DNA of 64,000 bases from Acinetobacter pittii (GCF_034064985.1 NZ_CP139249.1:124001-188000); one strand, 5' to 3'. Positions 1 through 9,070 are shown, numbered from the stretch's first letter. Translations and numbers: made by a program. Notes: generated by a model from the sequence alone, not told the origin.

Positions 1-732
1 CCAAATGGCATTGCATTGACGACACCTGAAAATATCATTTTGCAAGCTTCGCAAGATATTGCAGAAAGTGCTAGTGGCTCAATTAACTTAAGTGCACAGA
101 AAAATATCATTGGGCACGCGCAAGACAAGATCAGTTTGTTTGCCGCGCAAAAGGGTTTGCGTGCTTATGCAGCGAAAGGAAAGCTCGAACTACAAGCACA
201 AGACGATGCTATTGAAGCAATTGCGAAGAAGGTGATTAAGCTTATTTCTACTGAAGAAAAAATCGAGCTTACCAGTCCAAAAGAAATTGTATTAACAGCA
301 GGTGGGTCACAGCTCAAAATTAATGCGGATGGCGTATTTTCAACAACAGGCGGTAAGTTTGAAAGTAAAGCTGGGCAGCATTTATTTACGGGTGGGGCAA
401 AGGTTTCTTATGAGGTACCTGAGTTACCGAATACCCCAACTTTTAGTAACCGTTTAGATATTTATGATCTATTTTGGGAAAGTGATTTTAGCAAACTTAG
501 CTATAAAGCGTTCATACCAGATACAAATTCATTTACTTCAGGAGCTATAGATGAGCATGGACGAACAGGAAAAATCGGTACTCCTGATCCAACAAATGTT
601 CAAGTTTTAATTGGCTCTGATGATGAATGGGGGCTTTTAATTGATAGTTTTGATGAAGATGACATTTTGGAAGATCAGAGCATAAATAGTAATAACTCTG
701 CAATTGATAATAATATTGAAGATAGGGGCTGA
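1..732 (+). CDS. vgrG: Type VI secretion spike protein VgrG, C-terminal part (5' end outside window)
   Basis: The reading frame is open from base 1 (P-N-G-I-A-L then TTPENI), so this is the 3' end of a longer gene and the TTG at 16 is not its start. The visible part begins with alternating polar/hydrophobic repeats (NIILQAS, SINLSAQKNI, KLELQAQ, KIELTSPKEIVLTAGG), the beta-helical DUF2345 needle domain that follows the gp27/gp5-like core of VgrG. After roughly residue 140 of the visible frame comes a non-repetitive extension of about 100 residues ending in an acidic Asp/Glu/Asn-rich tail. VgrG forms the puncturing tip of the T6SS tube, and C-terminal extensions often bind a cognate effector. 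The next gene starts 2 bases after the stop, so the two are surely co-transcribed. Family assignment is firm; effector docking by the extension is inference. Confidence 0.9.
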   Translation, partial: PNGIALTTPENIILQASQDIAESASGSINLSAQKNIIGHAQDKISLFAAQKGLRAYAAKGKLELQAQDDAIEAIAKKVIKLISTEEKIELTSPKEIVLTAGGSQLKINADGVFSTTGGKFESKAGQHLFTGGAKVSYEVPELPNTPTFSNRLDIYDLFWESDFSKLSYKAFIPDTNSFTSGAIDEHGRTGKIGTPDPTNVQVLIGSDDEWGLLIDSFDEDDILEDQSINSNNSAIDNNIEDRG

Positions 733-734
733 AA

Positions 735-2882
735 ATGAATAAAAAATCATTAGTTACAATACAAATCTTAGATTTATTTGGTAGCCCAATTTCAAAAGCA
801 CAATATGAAGTAAAAAATCAGAGAACGGGGCAAGTTATCGCTGCTGGAACAACAAACTCATCTGGATGTATTGTTGAAATCAGCCGAGATAAAGGAACTG
901 CTTTAGATGTATATATTAAAAGTATGTTTAAAGGCTCAATGGTTAAAGTACAAAGTTTTGTAATGTATAAAGACCGAATGGTCGTAAAAATTACAAGTCC
1001 CAAAGTACTTTTAAATTTAAAAACATTAACAAATCAAGGTAATAATGGGCAATATAAAAGAAAAACACATATTGTTAAAAAGGGTGATACGCTATTTGAA
1101 ATAGCACAAAAAAATCACACGACCGTTCGAGCACTAGAACGTTTAAATAAAATAGACGATCCAAATAAGATCAGTATTGGTCAAGTAATTAAACTGCCAG
1201 TTCATATTCCTGCTTCTGGAAACCATTCACATCAAGACAAATCTAAACATAAGCACTCAGCTCAACCTGTAAATAAACCTACTGCTAGCAGTACAAAAAC
1301 TACTCCAGCTCCAGCAGCAAAAAGACCAGCTAATCCTACTTCCCAAACAAAACAAGAAAATGGGCTTCCAGAAAAAGTACATCAACTTTATGAAGATACT
1401 AAAAAAGCACTGAATGAAGCTGCAAGTTCAGCTTCTAAAATTTTGACTGTTGATGATCGTAGTCAAGATGGAGGTACTCCTAAAGCAAATACTACAAATA
1501 TTTGTAAGACCAATCCTCAATGTATTTCCAGTGGTAAAAGTGAGTTAATTAGAGAAGTTAATATTCGCTTAGCAGGTTTCGGTGGAGCATTACCAACAGA
1601 TGAATTTACAGAACTGACTGCAACATGTATTAAACAATTTCAACGGGATTATATGGGGGTTCCAGACACTGGGAAGATTTGTGGTTCTGTTTTAGTTGCT
1701 TTAGATCAATTTTATGATGAATACCCCATTTCTAGCTTCATGGGAAAAGCTGCATGTAATTGTGGTAAGTGTTCTGGTTTTGGAAATGGAAAGATGGGAG
1801 TGCAATCAGGTATAAATACTGCTAATGAATATCCAGGTATTCATAGATCTTTAATTTGGATATTAAAATCCTTAAATTTTTATTTAAAAAATGAATTTAA
1901 AGATAAGAAAATTAATGTGGCATATATAGAATCTGGTTATAGATGCATTGAAAATAATAAGAAACATGAGAGAACATCTGTAAACCATATGGGGCTAGCT
2001 CTGGATATACATTTTCATAAAAATGGAGTTAGAACACGAGAACTAAGTGATATGGAATTTATTCGAAAAAATATTATGGCAAAAAAAATGGGGGCATCTG
2101 AACAAAGAATCAGGGATAAAATTTATTTAGAACCTAAAGTCTTTAGAAGTGGAGAGGCTGGTGCAACTTCTTGGGTGCATTTTGATATTACAATGTTTCT
2201 AGATAAATATTTTAATAATAATATGTTTAAAATAAAAGTAAGTGACTTAAATGGAATTAAACTAGTTGATCTTGCGGCTTCGTCACGTATTTTAAGTTGT
2301 GGGGGCATAGTTGCATTACCAAAATCTCAAAATAATATAACAGATGAACTAGTTTTAAGTAATGAAGATATTATAGACATTATGAAAGTAACCGAAACTG
2401 AAGTTATAAAATTTAAGACAGAAAAATATTTTTTAGAACAAGCGGCTGGCGTTGTCGATACTATTATGAATAGAACTAAATCAGGAGTATGGGGAAATAG
2501 TGTAAGAAAAGTTGTGAATGCTGATAGGCAATTTTCTAAAATTACTGGACCGAAGAGTTTGGACCCATATGGTAGCGTTGAAAATATGCCTATGTCGCAT
2601 GTAAGCAGAAAAGTTAGAAATTTTGTTAATAGTTATCTTTTAGAGCGAGCTAACGGAAAAAAATCAATTATTGGAGAGAATCTAAACTATGCAAATAAAT
2701 ATTACTCAGATGAAAAGAACAGAAAAGCTTGGGTAGATAAATTTCATAATGAGGCGGTGAAAAATGGTATGATACTTGGTACAGGTAAAGCTATACATGC
2801 CCACGGAACGGTTCGAGAGTTAAGAGATAAAATGCCAAAACCGTTTAAAATTGTTCTACCTAAGGATTTCAAAGGAATTTAA
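735..2882 (+). CDS. T6SS peptidoglycan-targeting effector with LysM, PG-binding, M15-like peptidase and SleB-like hydrolase domains (Tse4-like)
   Basis: A 715-residue modular protein directly behind vgrG. Visible order: a beta-rich N-terminal domain (about 5-100); a LysM module (about 112-155, KKGDTLFEIAQ ... ISIGQVIKLPV); an Ala/Pro/Thr/Lys-rich linker (about 155-210); a peptidoglycan-binding-like helical segment (about 268-330); an M15-type metallopeptidase (about 365-490) with the zinc-ligand pattern NHMGLALDIHF and SWVHFDI; and a SleB/cell-wall-hydrolase-like domain (about 560-690, E567 in LEQAAGVVDTIMNR as candidate catalytic acid). There is no signal peptide, as expected for a T6SS cargo. 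A bifunctional lytic transglycosylase/endopeptidase effector named Tse4 is known from A. baumannii; this domain content fits it, but identity with Tse4 is from memory. Likely immunity gene is the next one, 1 base downstream. Confidence 0.8.
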   Translation: MNKKSLVTIQILDLFGSPISKAQYEVKNQRTGQVIAAGTTNSSGCIVEISRDKGTALDVYIKSMFKGSMVKVQSFVMYKDRMVVKITSPKVLLNLKTLTNQGNNGQYKRKTHIVKKGDTLFEIAQKNHTTVRALERLNKIDDPNKISIGQVIKLPVHIPASGNHSHQDKSKHKHSAQPVNKPTASSTKTTPAPAAKRPANPTSQTKQENGLPEKVHQLYEDTKKALNEAASSASKILTVDDRSQDGGTPKANTTNICKTNPQCISSGKSELIREVNIRLAGFGGALPTDEFTELTATCIKQFQRDYMGVPDTGKICGSVLVALDQFYDEYPISSFMGKAACNCGKCSGFGNGKMGVQSGINTANEYPGIHRSLIWILKSLNFYLKNEFKDKKINVAYIESGYRCIENNKKHERTSVNHMGLALDIHFHKNGVRTRELSDMEFIRKNIMAKKMGASEQRIRDKIYLEPKVFRSGEAGATSWVHFDITMFLDKYFNNNMFKIKVSDLNGIKLVDLAASSRILSCGGIVALPKSQNNITDELVLSNEDIIDIMKVTETEVIKFKTEKYFLEQAAGVVDTIMNRTKSGVWGNSVRKVVNADRQFSKITGPKSLDPYGSVENMPMSHVSRKVRNFVNSYLLERANGKKSIIGENLNYANKYYSDEKNRKAWVDKFHNEAVKNGMILGTGKAIHAHGTVRELRDKMPKPFKIVLPKDFKGI

Positions 2883-2883
2883 T

Positions 2884-3612
2884 ATGTTTGGAAAGTATGT
2901 ATTTTATACAGGTTGGTTGTTAGCAACCTTGAGTTTAAGTGTATCGGCATGTGCAGATAATTCAAAAGTGAATTGTAATACAAATAATGTTTATAGAGAT
3001 TTAAAATGCTTAGAGAAAGAAAATAAAAAATTAATTAATCAGCTGGATAATAAAAAAAATAAAGAAAGAAAAGATTATAATCAATGGATAAAAGAAATAA
3101 AAAATAAATGCGAAGGTAAGATAAGCTATGCTTCTGGAGAGGGGGCTGGTTTAATTAAAAATCAGTGTTATCGAGAAGAGTATTTGTCTAGACTCTCTTT
3201 TATTAATACGGGAAAAGTTAAAAAAAGTGACACAAATATTCATGGTTTAGAATTAACGTATTTACCATATAATTCGAATGATCATCTTAAATGTATCATG
3301 AAAAAAGAGGTAAATAGTTGTTCTAAAGTTAATTTAGTTAAATCATCTAATCTAATTAAATATTATCCATTTATTTCACCTGCATATGGCGATAGCATTG
3401 TTCTGCCTGAAACAGATGACAGTAAACAAATAATTGTTTCTCCTTTTGAAGACAATGAAGATGAAGGTCCACAGTTAGAAATTTCTATTATTAATGCTTT
3501 TGGTGTGGTAGAACAAAAAACTATATCTGCAAACAAAAATGTAATAATCGATAAAAACTATAATTTAATTTATAAAGAAGGAAATAAAGAAAAAATATTA
3601 AAATTAAAATAA
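2884..3612 (+). CDS. Putative secreted lipoprotein, candidate immunity protein of the upstream T6SS effector
   Basis: A 242-residue protein starting at ATG 2884, one base after the effector stop, with AAGGA at about 2871-2875 as ribosome binding site. A longer frame from 2851 would overlap the effector gene and is less likely. The N-terminus is a hydrophobic signal (FYTGWLLATLSLSVSAC) ending in a lipobox-like V-S-A-C, suggesting an envelope-anchored lipoprotein. A Lys/Glu-rich, probably helical stretch follows (about 35-75), then a region with several cysteines. I recognise no family. Immunity proteins against peptidoglycan-cleaving T6SS effectors must act in the periplasm, and export plus tight linkage to the effector fit that role. 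Codon use is strikingly A+T-rich, unlike the housekeeping genes. Function is inferred from context only. Confidence 0.6.
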   Translation: MFGKYVFYTGWLLATLSLSVSACADNSKVNCNTNNVYRDLKCLEKENKKLINQLDNKKNKERKDYNQWIKEIKNKCEGKISYASGEGAGLIKNQCYREEYLSRLSFINTGKVKKSDTNIHGLELTYLPYNSNDHLKCIMKKEVNSCSKVNLVKSSNLIKYYPFISPAYGDSIVLPETDDSKQIIVSPFEDNEDEGPQLEISIINAFGVVEQKTISANKNVIIDKNYNLIYKEGNKEKILKLK

Positions 3613-4108
3613 GATAATAGAAATTAATATAGTATATAAATTTTTAAGAATAAGTAATTGATCGAAAGGCAGTCAATATTTGCTGTTTTTTGATCAATTC
3701 TATTTTGTTATTTTATATTATTTTGTATTGAGGTATATTATTGTTTAGTTGGCTCTTAAAATAAGGTTTATTATAGGGAACTATTAAAGTGAATAATTTA
3801 AAAGCTAAAATTTTTAAATCTGAGTTTAAAAAAGATATAATAGTAAATATCTATTATTTATTAAAGGAGTTGCGATATAAATTATCAATTTTAATAATAT
3901 ACTATTAGTCTTTAATTTGATGATCTGCTCAAATACTGTGGAATATAAAATGTAATAGTTAGATGAAAAAATATATAATAAAAGTGAGCATGAGTTGAAT
4001 AGTATAAATTTTGATGTTAAAAGCTATATTAATAGTAATAAAAGCGAAGTTAAGCATCTTTTTGATACTTAGCGTTTTTGGCTGAAAAATAGAAATCCAC
4101 ACTAAAGA
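3613..4108. other. Very A+T-rich intergenic stretch without a convincing gene
   Basis: Apart from the hairpin at 3656-3699, this 496-base stretch holds only short reading frames. The longest sensible one starts at GTG 3789 (VNNLKAKIFKSEFKKDII...) and stops at 3906 after 39 codons, with no clear ribosome binding site. Composition resembles the immunity gene next to it. It may be a decayed gene or simply a spacer between a T6SS module and the following SH3b gene. Confidence 0.5.
3656..3699 (+). terminator. Hairpin downstream of the T6SS effector/immunity genes, probable terminator
   Basis: A 17-bp stem (3656-3672 with 3683-3699; inner arms begin TTGATCGAAAGGCAG and CTGTTTTTTGATCAA) with a 10-base loop. 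All positions pair if three G-U wobbles are allowed on the + strand RNA, and the wobbles favour the + orientation. The following sequence is T-rich (TATTTTGTTATTTTA). It probably ends the vgrG-effector-immunity transcript. Confidence 0.6.
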
Positions 4109-4849
4109 ATGAGTTTATCCCAAATGAAAAAACATTTTCAATTTATCGTTTTTACTGCTTTCATGATTGGATCTGTTGAGGTTTCATATGCTGACTTTGG
4201 TTTTATTCAAGATAAGGATGGGTACGTTAATGTACGAGGAAATTCAAGTTTAAATTCTAAAGTTACGTCCAAATTAAATAATAATGAAATTGTTTCTTGT
4301 GTGATGGATGAGGGGACAAATAATTTTTGTTTAGTTAATGCAAGTAATGGTGTAACTGGATTTGTCTACAAAAATAGAATAAATAATTTTAGTGGTTACA
4401 CTTCTATTAAGCTATCTCAATATTCTAGAGAAAAAGCTGTTTATAATGATAAAAATATAATAGTAGAAGTGTATGCAAAAAAAGCTATATTAGATCCTAA
4501 ACTTTATAAAAATTTTAAAGGTGAATATAAGTATTTTAATGATAAAAAATTCTTTGGTACTGATGGTAGTTTACCTAATAATGATTTTTTACAACTTGAT
4601 AAAATCATAATTAAGGATAAAGATAAGAAAATAGAAATTGGTAAAAGTGATATAGAGCAATACTTTTTTCCTAAAAATGGTATAGATGGTGACAAGAACG
4701 AGCTTGCTGATTTTAAAATATATTATTTAAATAATAATATTTATATTTTAAATACTTTTAATAATAGTGGTGCAGCAGCTTATAATATTGTTTTAAATAT
4801 AAAAAATGGAAAAGTAGTTGCCAATAAAGCTTGGAAGGTTGAAATTTAA
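4109..4849 (+). CDS. Exported SH3b-domain protein of unknown function
   Basis: A 246-residue protein with an N-terminal signal peptide (MKKHFQFIVFTAFMIGSVEVSYA, cleavage likely after SYA). A bacterial SH3 domain follows at about residues 30-90: GYVNVRGNSSLNSKVTSKL ... VSCV ... GVTGFVYKNRI is the usual SH3_3 layout. The rest (about 95-246) is Lys/Asn/Asp-rich and unrecognised. The start may be ATG 4109 or ATG 4124 (MKKHF); the latter gives a more normal signal sequence, and neither has a strong ribosome binding site. SH3b domains bind cell wall peptides, so a periplasmic role next to a peptidoglycan-attacking effector is plausible, for example as a second immunity or accessory factor. That is inference; the 500-base gap upstream suggests its own promoter. 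Confidence 0.6.
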   Translation: MSLSQMKKHFQFIVFTAFMIGSVEVSYADFGFIQDKDGYVNVRGNSSLNSKVTSKLNNNEIVSCVMDEGTNNFCLVNASNGVTGFVYKNRINNFSGYTSIKLSQYSREKAVYNDKNIIVEVYAKKAILDPKLYKNFKGEYKYFNDKKFFGTDGSLPNNDFLQLDKIIIKDKDKKIEIGKSDIEQYFFPKNGIDGDKNELADFKIYYLNNNIYILNTFNNSGAAAYNIVLNIKNGKVVANKAWKVEI

Positions 4850-4889
4850 AATATTTTCGTTCTTCTACAAAGCTAATTAATTAAAAAAA

Positions 4890-4913
4890 CCCAACAAAAG
4901 TTGGGCTTTTTTT
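4890..4913. terminator. Bidirectional rho-independent terminator
   Basis: Stem CCCAAC/GTTGGG with an AAAA loop, preceded by seven A and followed by a T run (after one C). It serves the SH3b gene on the + strand and the hydrolase gene converging from the - strand. Confidence 0.75.
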
Positions 4914-6255
4914 ACGTCTCTACAATTCCTTCTAAATCTTCGAGCGTATAGTTCGGCATATCAATAATATGAGTTTGAATACCCTCTTGAACATAATCAT
5001 TCACATGAGGATATAACCAGCGAGTGATCTGTTCGGCAACACTTGAGTGATACTGAATTTCAAAGTGATTTAAACCATAAAACACGGCTTTATGTGAGTC
5101 TGGAACTTTAAGCTGAAAACGTGGGTTAGGGTGTTCGCCTAGCGCGCTTTTTACACTCACTAAGTAGTCGCCAATGACAGTCAACGCTTTATTGCGGACC
5201 TTTTCAAATTCTAAGGTCCCTGCCACTAAAAAGGTGTTGATATGGGAAGGTAGCGGAGCAGGTGCACGGTTATCATCCATCATACCAATTCGGGCATCCA
5301 TATATTCCCAGTCGTCATCACGAACGCTACCGTGGCGTAAGTCTAAAATGCCATTACTACGAATATTAACCAGTTGACCGAGTAAACCTACGAAAGGGAA
5401 TGCCCCAAGTTTATCTTGTATGGTAAAGCCAAAGCGCTCTAAAACTGCCCCATGATGTGGAGAGCCAATACAGACTAGATTCTCGACCATATGAATCCAT
5501 TGATACATATTTTGTTTGCCATAAAACAAGGCACTGCGAGAGACCAGTCCGCCCATACTATGGCCAATGATATCAATGCTGGTAATTCTTGGATTACGTT
5601 GTACTAAATCTTCTAATAAGTTCGAAAAACTGCGTCCATTGGCTGAAATGCGTCGGCCTGTATTGTAATTTAAATACAACATAGTGTTATGGTCACGCTG
5701 CGCTAACAGGCGCTCACCAATTCCACCATAATGGGCATTCGACCAAGTCAGATGGTTCATACACAAACCATGGACCAAAATTACAATACGGCCCGCAAGT
5801 TCCCCTTGTTGTATTGCACCGTAATGATCGTATAGCACCATGGGTAAGGCGAGAGGGCTGTGCTGTTTCAGTAGATAATCCCCAAAAATCCCATTCAAAA
5901 TGCCGACTAAAAAATGTAGGCTTGGGGTGAGTGGTTTTTCGTGAAGTGTCGGATATTTTTCAATAATGTGACGTAAACTTGGTGCTAAAAAACAGCTACC
6001 GTATTTTTGTAAAGCGCCATAAGAAAGCTGATATGCCTTTTGCACAAATGGTCGTTTTTGAAAGTTTTTAGCATTTTGTGTGCTAATACCAAAAGCATTT
6101 TTTAATACTTCAATATTAATAACTTGAATTAATTCATGTACACCATTTAAGCTGGTACTGAACAGTTGAGCTAAACCTTCTAATACGTCTGCCTGACTCG
6201 GTGGCGTACGATCCCATTTACAATAAGTTTCATGTAGTGGTGTTAAGCTCGGCAT
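4912..6255 (-). CDS. Alpha/beta hydrolase, lipase/PGAP1-like family
   Basis: A 447-residue cytosolic-looking protein starting at ATG 6255 behind GGGGAAAAG. The catalytic half carries VILVHGLCMNHLTWS (oxyanion-hole HG motif, about residue 155) and the nucleophile elbow IDIIGHSMGGLVSRSAL (about residue 235), followed by VCIGSPHHGA, a pattern shared by PGAP1-like and other lipases acting on bulky lipids. A late His in YGLNHFEIQYH is a candidate for the triad. The N-terminal ~150 residues are helical and unrecognised, resembling proteins that couple a granule- or membrane-associated region to a lipase domain. No signal peptide is evident. The substrate cannot be told from sequence. It is monocistronic, between a bidirectional terminator and a divergent gene. 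Confidence 0.75.
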   Translation of the reverse strand: MPSLTPLHETYCKWDRTPPSQADVLEGLAQLFSTSLNGVHELIQVINIEVLKNAFGISTQNAKNFQKRPFVQKAYQLSYGALQKYGSCFLAPSLRHIIEKYPTLHEKPLTPSLHFLVGILNGIFGDYLLKQHSPLALPMVLYDHYGAIQQGELAGRIVILVHGLCMNHLTWSNAHYGGIGERLLAQRDHNTMLYLNYNTGRRISANGRSFSNLLEDLVQRNPRITSIDIIGHSMGGLVSRSALFYGKQNMYQWIHMVENLVCIGSPHHGAVLERFGFTIQDKLGAFPFVGLLGQLVNIRSNGILDLRHGSVRDDDWEYMDARIGMMDDNRAPAPLPSHINTFLVAGTLEFEKVRNKALTVIGDYLVSVKSALGEHPNPRFQLKVPDSHKAVFYGLNHFEIQYHSSVAEQITRWLYPHVNDYVQEGIQTHIIDMPNYTLEDLEGIVET

Positions 6256-6466
6256 ATCTTTTCCCCATATACGTTATAACCGACGTTTTAAGCTGTACTT
6301 TTTATCAACGGCAGCTAACGTTTCCATCTTAGTAGTTTAAATAACACATGTTTTTAAAATACTGATGAATGGTTAGTTGAGTGGTTTTTCTTGTCTGACA
6401 ATAGTGTTTTTATATACAAACTGAGAACAAAAATGTGAGTTTATTCTCAATTTAGAGGGAAAATAT

Positions 6467-7048
6467 ATGAATATTATCTACCTCCATGGCTTTAACAGTA
6501 GCTCTCTTTCAATTAAAGGGCTGAGCCTTAAGCAGTATTGTAGCGAATTGGGCATAAATGTGCATTTGCCAGACTTAAACAGATCTCCCGATCTAGTGGT
6601 AGAGCAAGTTTCAGCGCTGATTAAATCTTTACAAGACGTGGCTTTAGTGGGCAGTAGCCTCGGCGGTTTTTTTGCGACATATTTTGTCGCGAAATATAAT
6701 ATTCCAGCTGTACTGATTAATCCTGCTATGCAACCATGGAAGTTGTTTGATGAGTTATTCCAAGTTGAAAGCATGCCCTACGTGGTGAATGATCAATGGT
6801 CAATTGACCATGTTCAGTTACGGCAGTTAGAACAACTGGAACAGAAACAGCCTGAAAATGCCGACAAAATACTCGTCTTATTGCAACAAGGCGACGAAAT
6901 TTTGGATTATCGTCAAGCACAACGCTATTATAGTGCTGCAACGCCATCCTCATTGATTTTGACGGATGCTCATGGCAATCATGCTATGGAAGATTTTGAA
7001 GAAAAATTACCGTTAGTGATCGAATTCTTTGCGCACACCATCAAATAA
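6467..7048 (+). CDS. yqiA: YqiA-type esterase (UPF0227 alpha/beta hydrolase)
   Basis: A 193-residue hydrolase beginning MNIIYLHGFNSSSLSIKG, the typical YqiA N-terminus with the HGF oxyanion motif. The nucleophile elbow is VGSSLGGFFATYFV (about residue 63) and the C-terminal histidine lies in TDAHGNHAMEDF. E. coli YqiA is an acyl-ester hydrolase of unknown physiological substrate. As in enterobacteria it sits just upstream of parE (14 bases between the stop and the parE start), so this is an old operon arrangement. GAGGG about 7 bases before the ATG is a good ribosome binding site. Confidence 0.9.
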   Translation: MNIIYLHGFNSSSLSIKGLSLKQYCSELGINVHLPDLNRSPDLVVEQVSALIKSLQDVALVGSSLGGFFATYFVAKYNIPAVLINPAMQPWKLFDELFQVESMPYVVNDQWSIDHVQLRQLEQLEQKQPENADKILVLLQQGDEILDYRQAQRYYSAATPSSLILTDAHGNHAMEDFEEKLPLVIEFFAHTIK

Positions 7049-7062
7049 GGAAAACGTACAAC

Positions 7063-8946
7063 GTGACACAATATACGGCTCAATCGCTTGAAGTCCTTTC
7101 TGGTTTAGACCCTGTTCGTCGTCGTCCAGGGATGTATACCGATACGACTCGACCTAACCATTTAGCCCAAGAAGTGATCGATAATGCTGTTGATGAAGCA
7201 TTAGCTGGTCATGCCGACAAAATATGTGTCACGGTTTATAAAGATGGTTCATTGTCGGTTGAAGATAACGGCCGTGGTATGCCGGTCGATATACATCCTG
7301 AATATGGCCAAAGTGGTATCGAAATCATTCTGACCAAGCTGCATGCCGGTGGTAAATTCAGTACCGATAACTACCAATTTTCAGGTGGTTTACATGGTGT
7401 GGGGATTTCGGTTGTAAACGCTTTATCAACACGTGTTGAGGTCGAAGTTCAACGTCAGGGTAACCTATATCAAATGGCTTTTGAGCAAGGTGAACCCGTA
7501 GCACCTTTAGCTGTTCTTGAGGGTAAAGCACCAAAACGTGCGACAGGTACAACTGTACATTTTTGGCCAGAAGCGAAATATTTTGATAGTCCAAAATTTG
7601 CTTTAAAGGCGCTTAAACACAATTTAAAAGCCAAAGCTGTTTTAGCGGCTGGTTTAAAAATTATTTATATTGATCAAATTAACGATGAAAAAATCGAATG
7701 GCAATTTGAAAATGGCCTCGTCGATTATTTGATGGATGAATTGCAAGACCGCGAAATCTTGCCAAACCCTGCTTTTGTGAGCAGTGGTCAGGCAGACCGT
7801 GCGGCGTGTGAATTTGCAATTTGTTGGAATGTAGAAGGCGGCGAGCAGGTTCAAGAAAGTTACGTCAACTTAATTCCAACTGCACAAGGCGGTACTCATG
7901 TGAACGGTTTACGTTCAGGTGTTACCGAGGCATTGCGCGAGTTCTGTGAGTTACGTAATTTGCTACCACGAAACCTCAAGCTTTCGGCAGAAGATGTTTG
8001 GGATGGTGTGAACTATATCTTGTCGCTCAAGTTCCAAGAGCCTCAGTTTTCAGGTCAAACCAAAGAGCGTCTTTCGAGTCGTGAAGCATCAAATATTGTT
8101 TTAAATATTGCTAAAGATGCTTTCGCACTCTGGCTCAACCAACATGCTGAAATTGCCATGCAACTTGCTGAAATGGCAATTTCTAAAGCAGGGCGCCGTT
8201 TAAAAGCTGCGAAAAAAGTTGAGCGTAAAAAGATTGTTTCTGGCCCGGCTTTACCGGGTAAGCTGGCGGACTGCGTGGGCCAAACACGTGAAGAAAGTGA
8301 ACTCTTTATTGTTGAGGGTGACTCTGCGGGCGGTAGTGCCAAGCAGGCGCGCGATAAAAACTTTCAAGCGATCATGCCAATTCGTGGAAAAATCTTAAAT
8401 ACGTGGGAAGTTTCTTCAGATGAAGTATTGGCTTCTCAAGAGGTCCACGACATTGCGATTGCGATTGGTGTAGACCCAGGCAGTGATGATTTATCAGAAC
8501 TGCGTTATGGCAAAATCTGTATTTTGGCCGATGCCGACTCGGACGGTTTACACATTGCGACTTTGCTTTGTGCTTTATTCGTTAAACACTTCCCAGCATT
8601 GGTTGAAGAAGGACATTTGTATGTGGCAATGCCACCATTGTTCCGTATCGATATTGGTAAAGATGTTCATTACGCGCTTGATGATGATGAACTTGAAACT
8701 ATTTTGAAAAATATTAAAGGTAATCGTAATCCGCAAATTACCCGATTCAAAGGATTGGGTGAGATGAACGCGATTCAACTACGTGAAACCACGATGGATC
8801 CTAATACTCGCCGCTTGGTTCAATTAGATCTTGATGATGCCCATTTTACGGCGGGTTTACTCGACAAGTTGCTTGCGAAAAAACGCTCGGCAGATCGTAA
8901 ACAGTGGCTTGAGCAGAAGGGTAACTTAGCTGATATCACTGTCTAA
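7063..8946 (+). CDS. parE: DNA topoisomerase IV subunit B
   Basis: A 627-residue type IIA topoisomerase B subunit that, with ParC, decatenates daughter chromosomes and removes supercoils using ATP. It starts at GTG 7063 and reads MTQYTAQSLEVLSGLDPVRR, matching ParE rather than GyrB; length is also typical of ParE (GyrB is about 800). GHKL ATPase motifs: EVIDNAVDEA, DNGRGMP and GGLHGVGISVVNAL within the first 120 residues. The Toprim domain shows EGDSAGGSAKQARD (about residue 420) and the metal-binding DADSDG (about 490). The C-terminal GLGEMNAIQL motif contacts the A subunit. A strong terminator follows. ParE is a secondary fluoroquinolone target; I did not try to call resistance alleles. Confidence 0.97.
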   Translation: MTQYTAQSLEVLSGLDPVRRRPGMYTDTTRPNHLAQEVIDNAVDEALAGHADKICVTVYKDGSLSVEDNGRGMPVDIHPEYGQSGIEIILTKLHAGGKFSTDNYQFSGGLHGVGISVVNALSTRVEVEVQRQGNLYQMAFEQGEPVAPLAVLEGKAPKRATGTTVHFWPEAKYFDSPKFALKALKHNLKAKAVLAAGLKIIYIDQINDEKIEWQFENGLVDYLMDELQDREILPNPAFVSSGQADRAACEFAICWNVEGGEQVQESYVNLIPTAQGGTHVNGLRSGVTEALREFCELRNLLPRNLKLSAEDVWDGVNYILSLKFQEPQFSGQTKERLSSREASNIVLNIAKDAFALWLNQHAEIAMQLAEMAISKAGRRLKAAKKVERKKIVSGPALPGKLADCVGQTREESELFIVEGDSAGGSAKQARDKNFQAIMPIRGKILNTWEVSSDEVLASQEVHDIAIAIGVDPGSDDLSELRYGKICILADADSDGLHIATLLCALFVKHFPALVEEGHLYVAMPPLFRIDIGKDVHYALDDDELETILKNIKGNRNPQITRFKGLGEMNAIQLRETTMDPNTRRLVQLDLDDAHFTAGLLDKLLAKKRSADRKQWLEQKGNLADITV

Positions 8947-8954
8947 AAAGGCAT

Positions 8955-8987
8955 AAAAAATCCCCGCTCAATTGGCGGGGATTTTTT
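8955..8987. terminator. Rho-independent terminator after parE
   Basis: Stem TCCCCGC/GCGGGGA (8961-8967 with 8975-8981), loop TCAATTG, flanked by six A and six T. It works in either direction. Confidence 0.9.
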
Positions 8988-9070
8988 ATATAAACCTAAA
9001 TTGTTAGAAATCACCACAACGGTTTCTGCCATTCATTAAAGTAAAAATAGACAGATCTGTATATTTTAAT

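Noticed and set aside
3789..3908. 39-codon GTG frame (VNNLKAKIFKSEFKKDII...) in the A+T-rich gap
   Set aside because: No ribosome binding site, very short and low complexity; expected by chance in such A+T-rich DNA.
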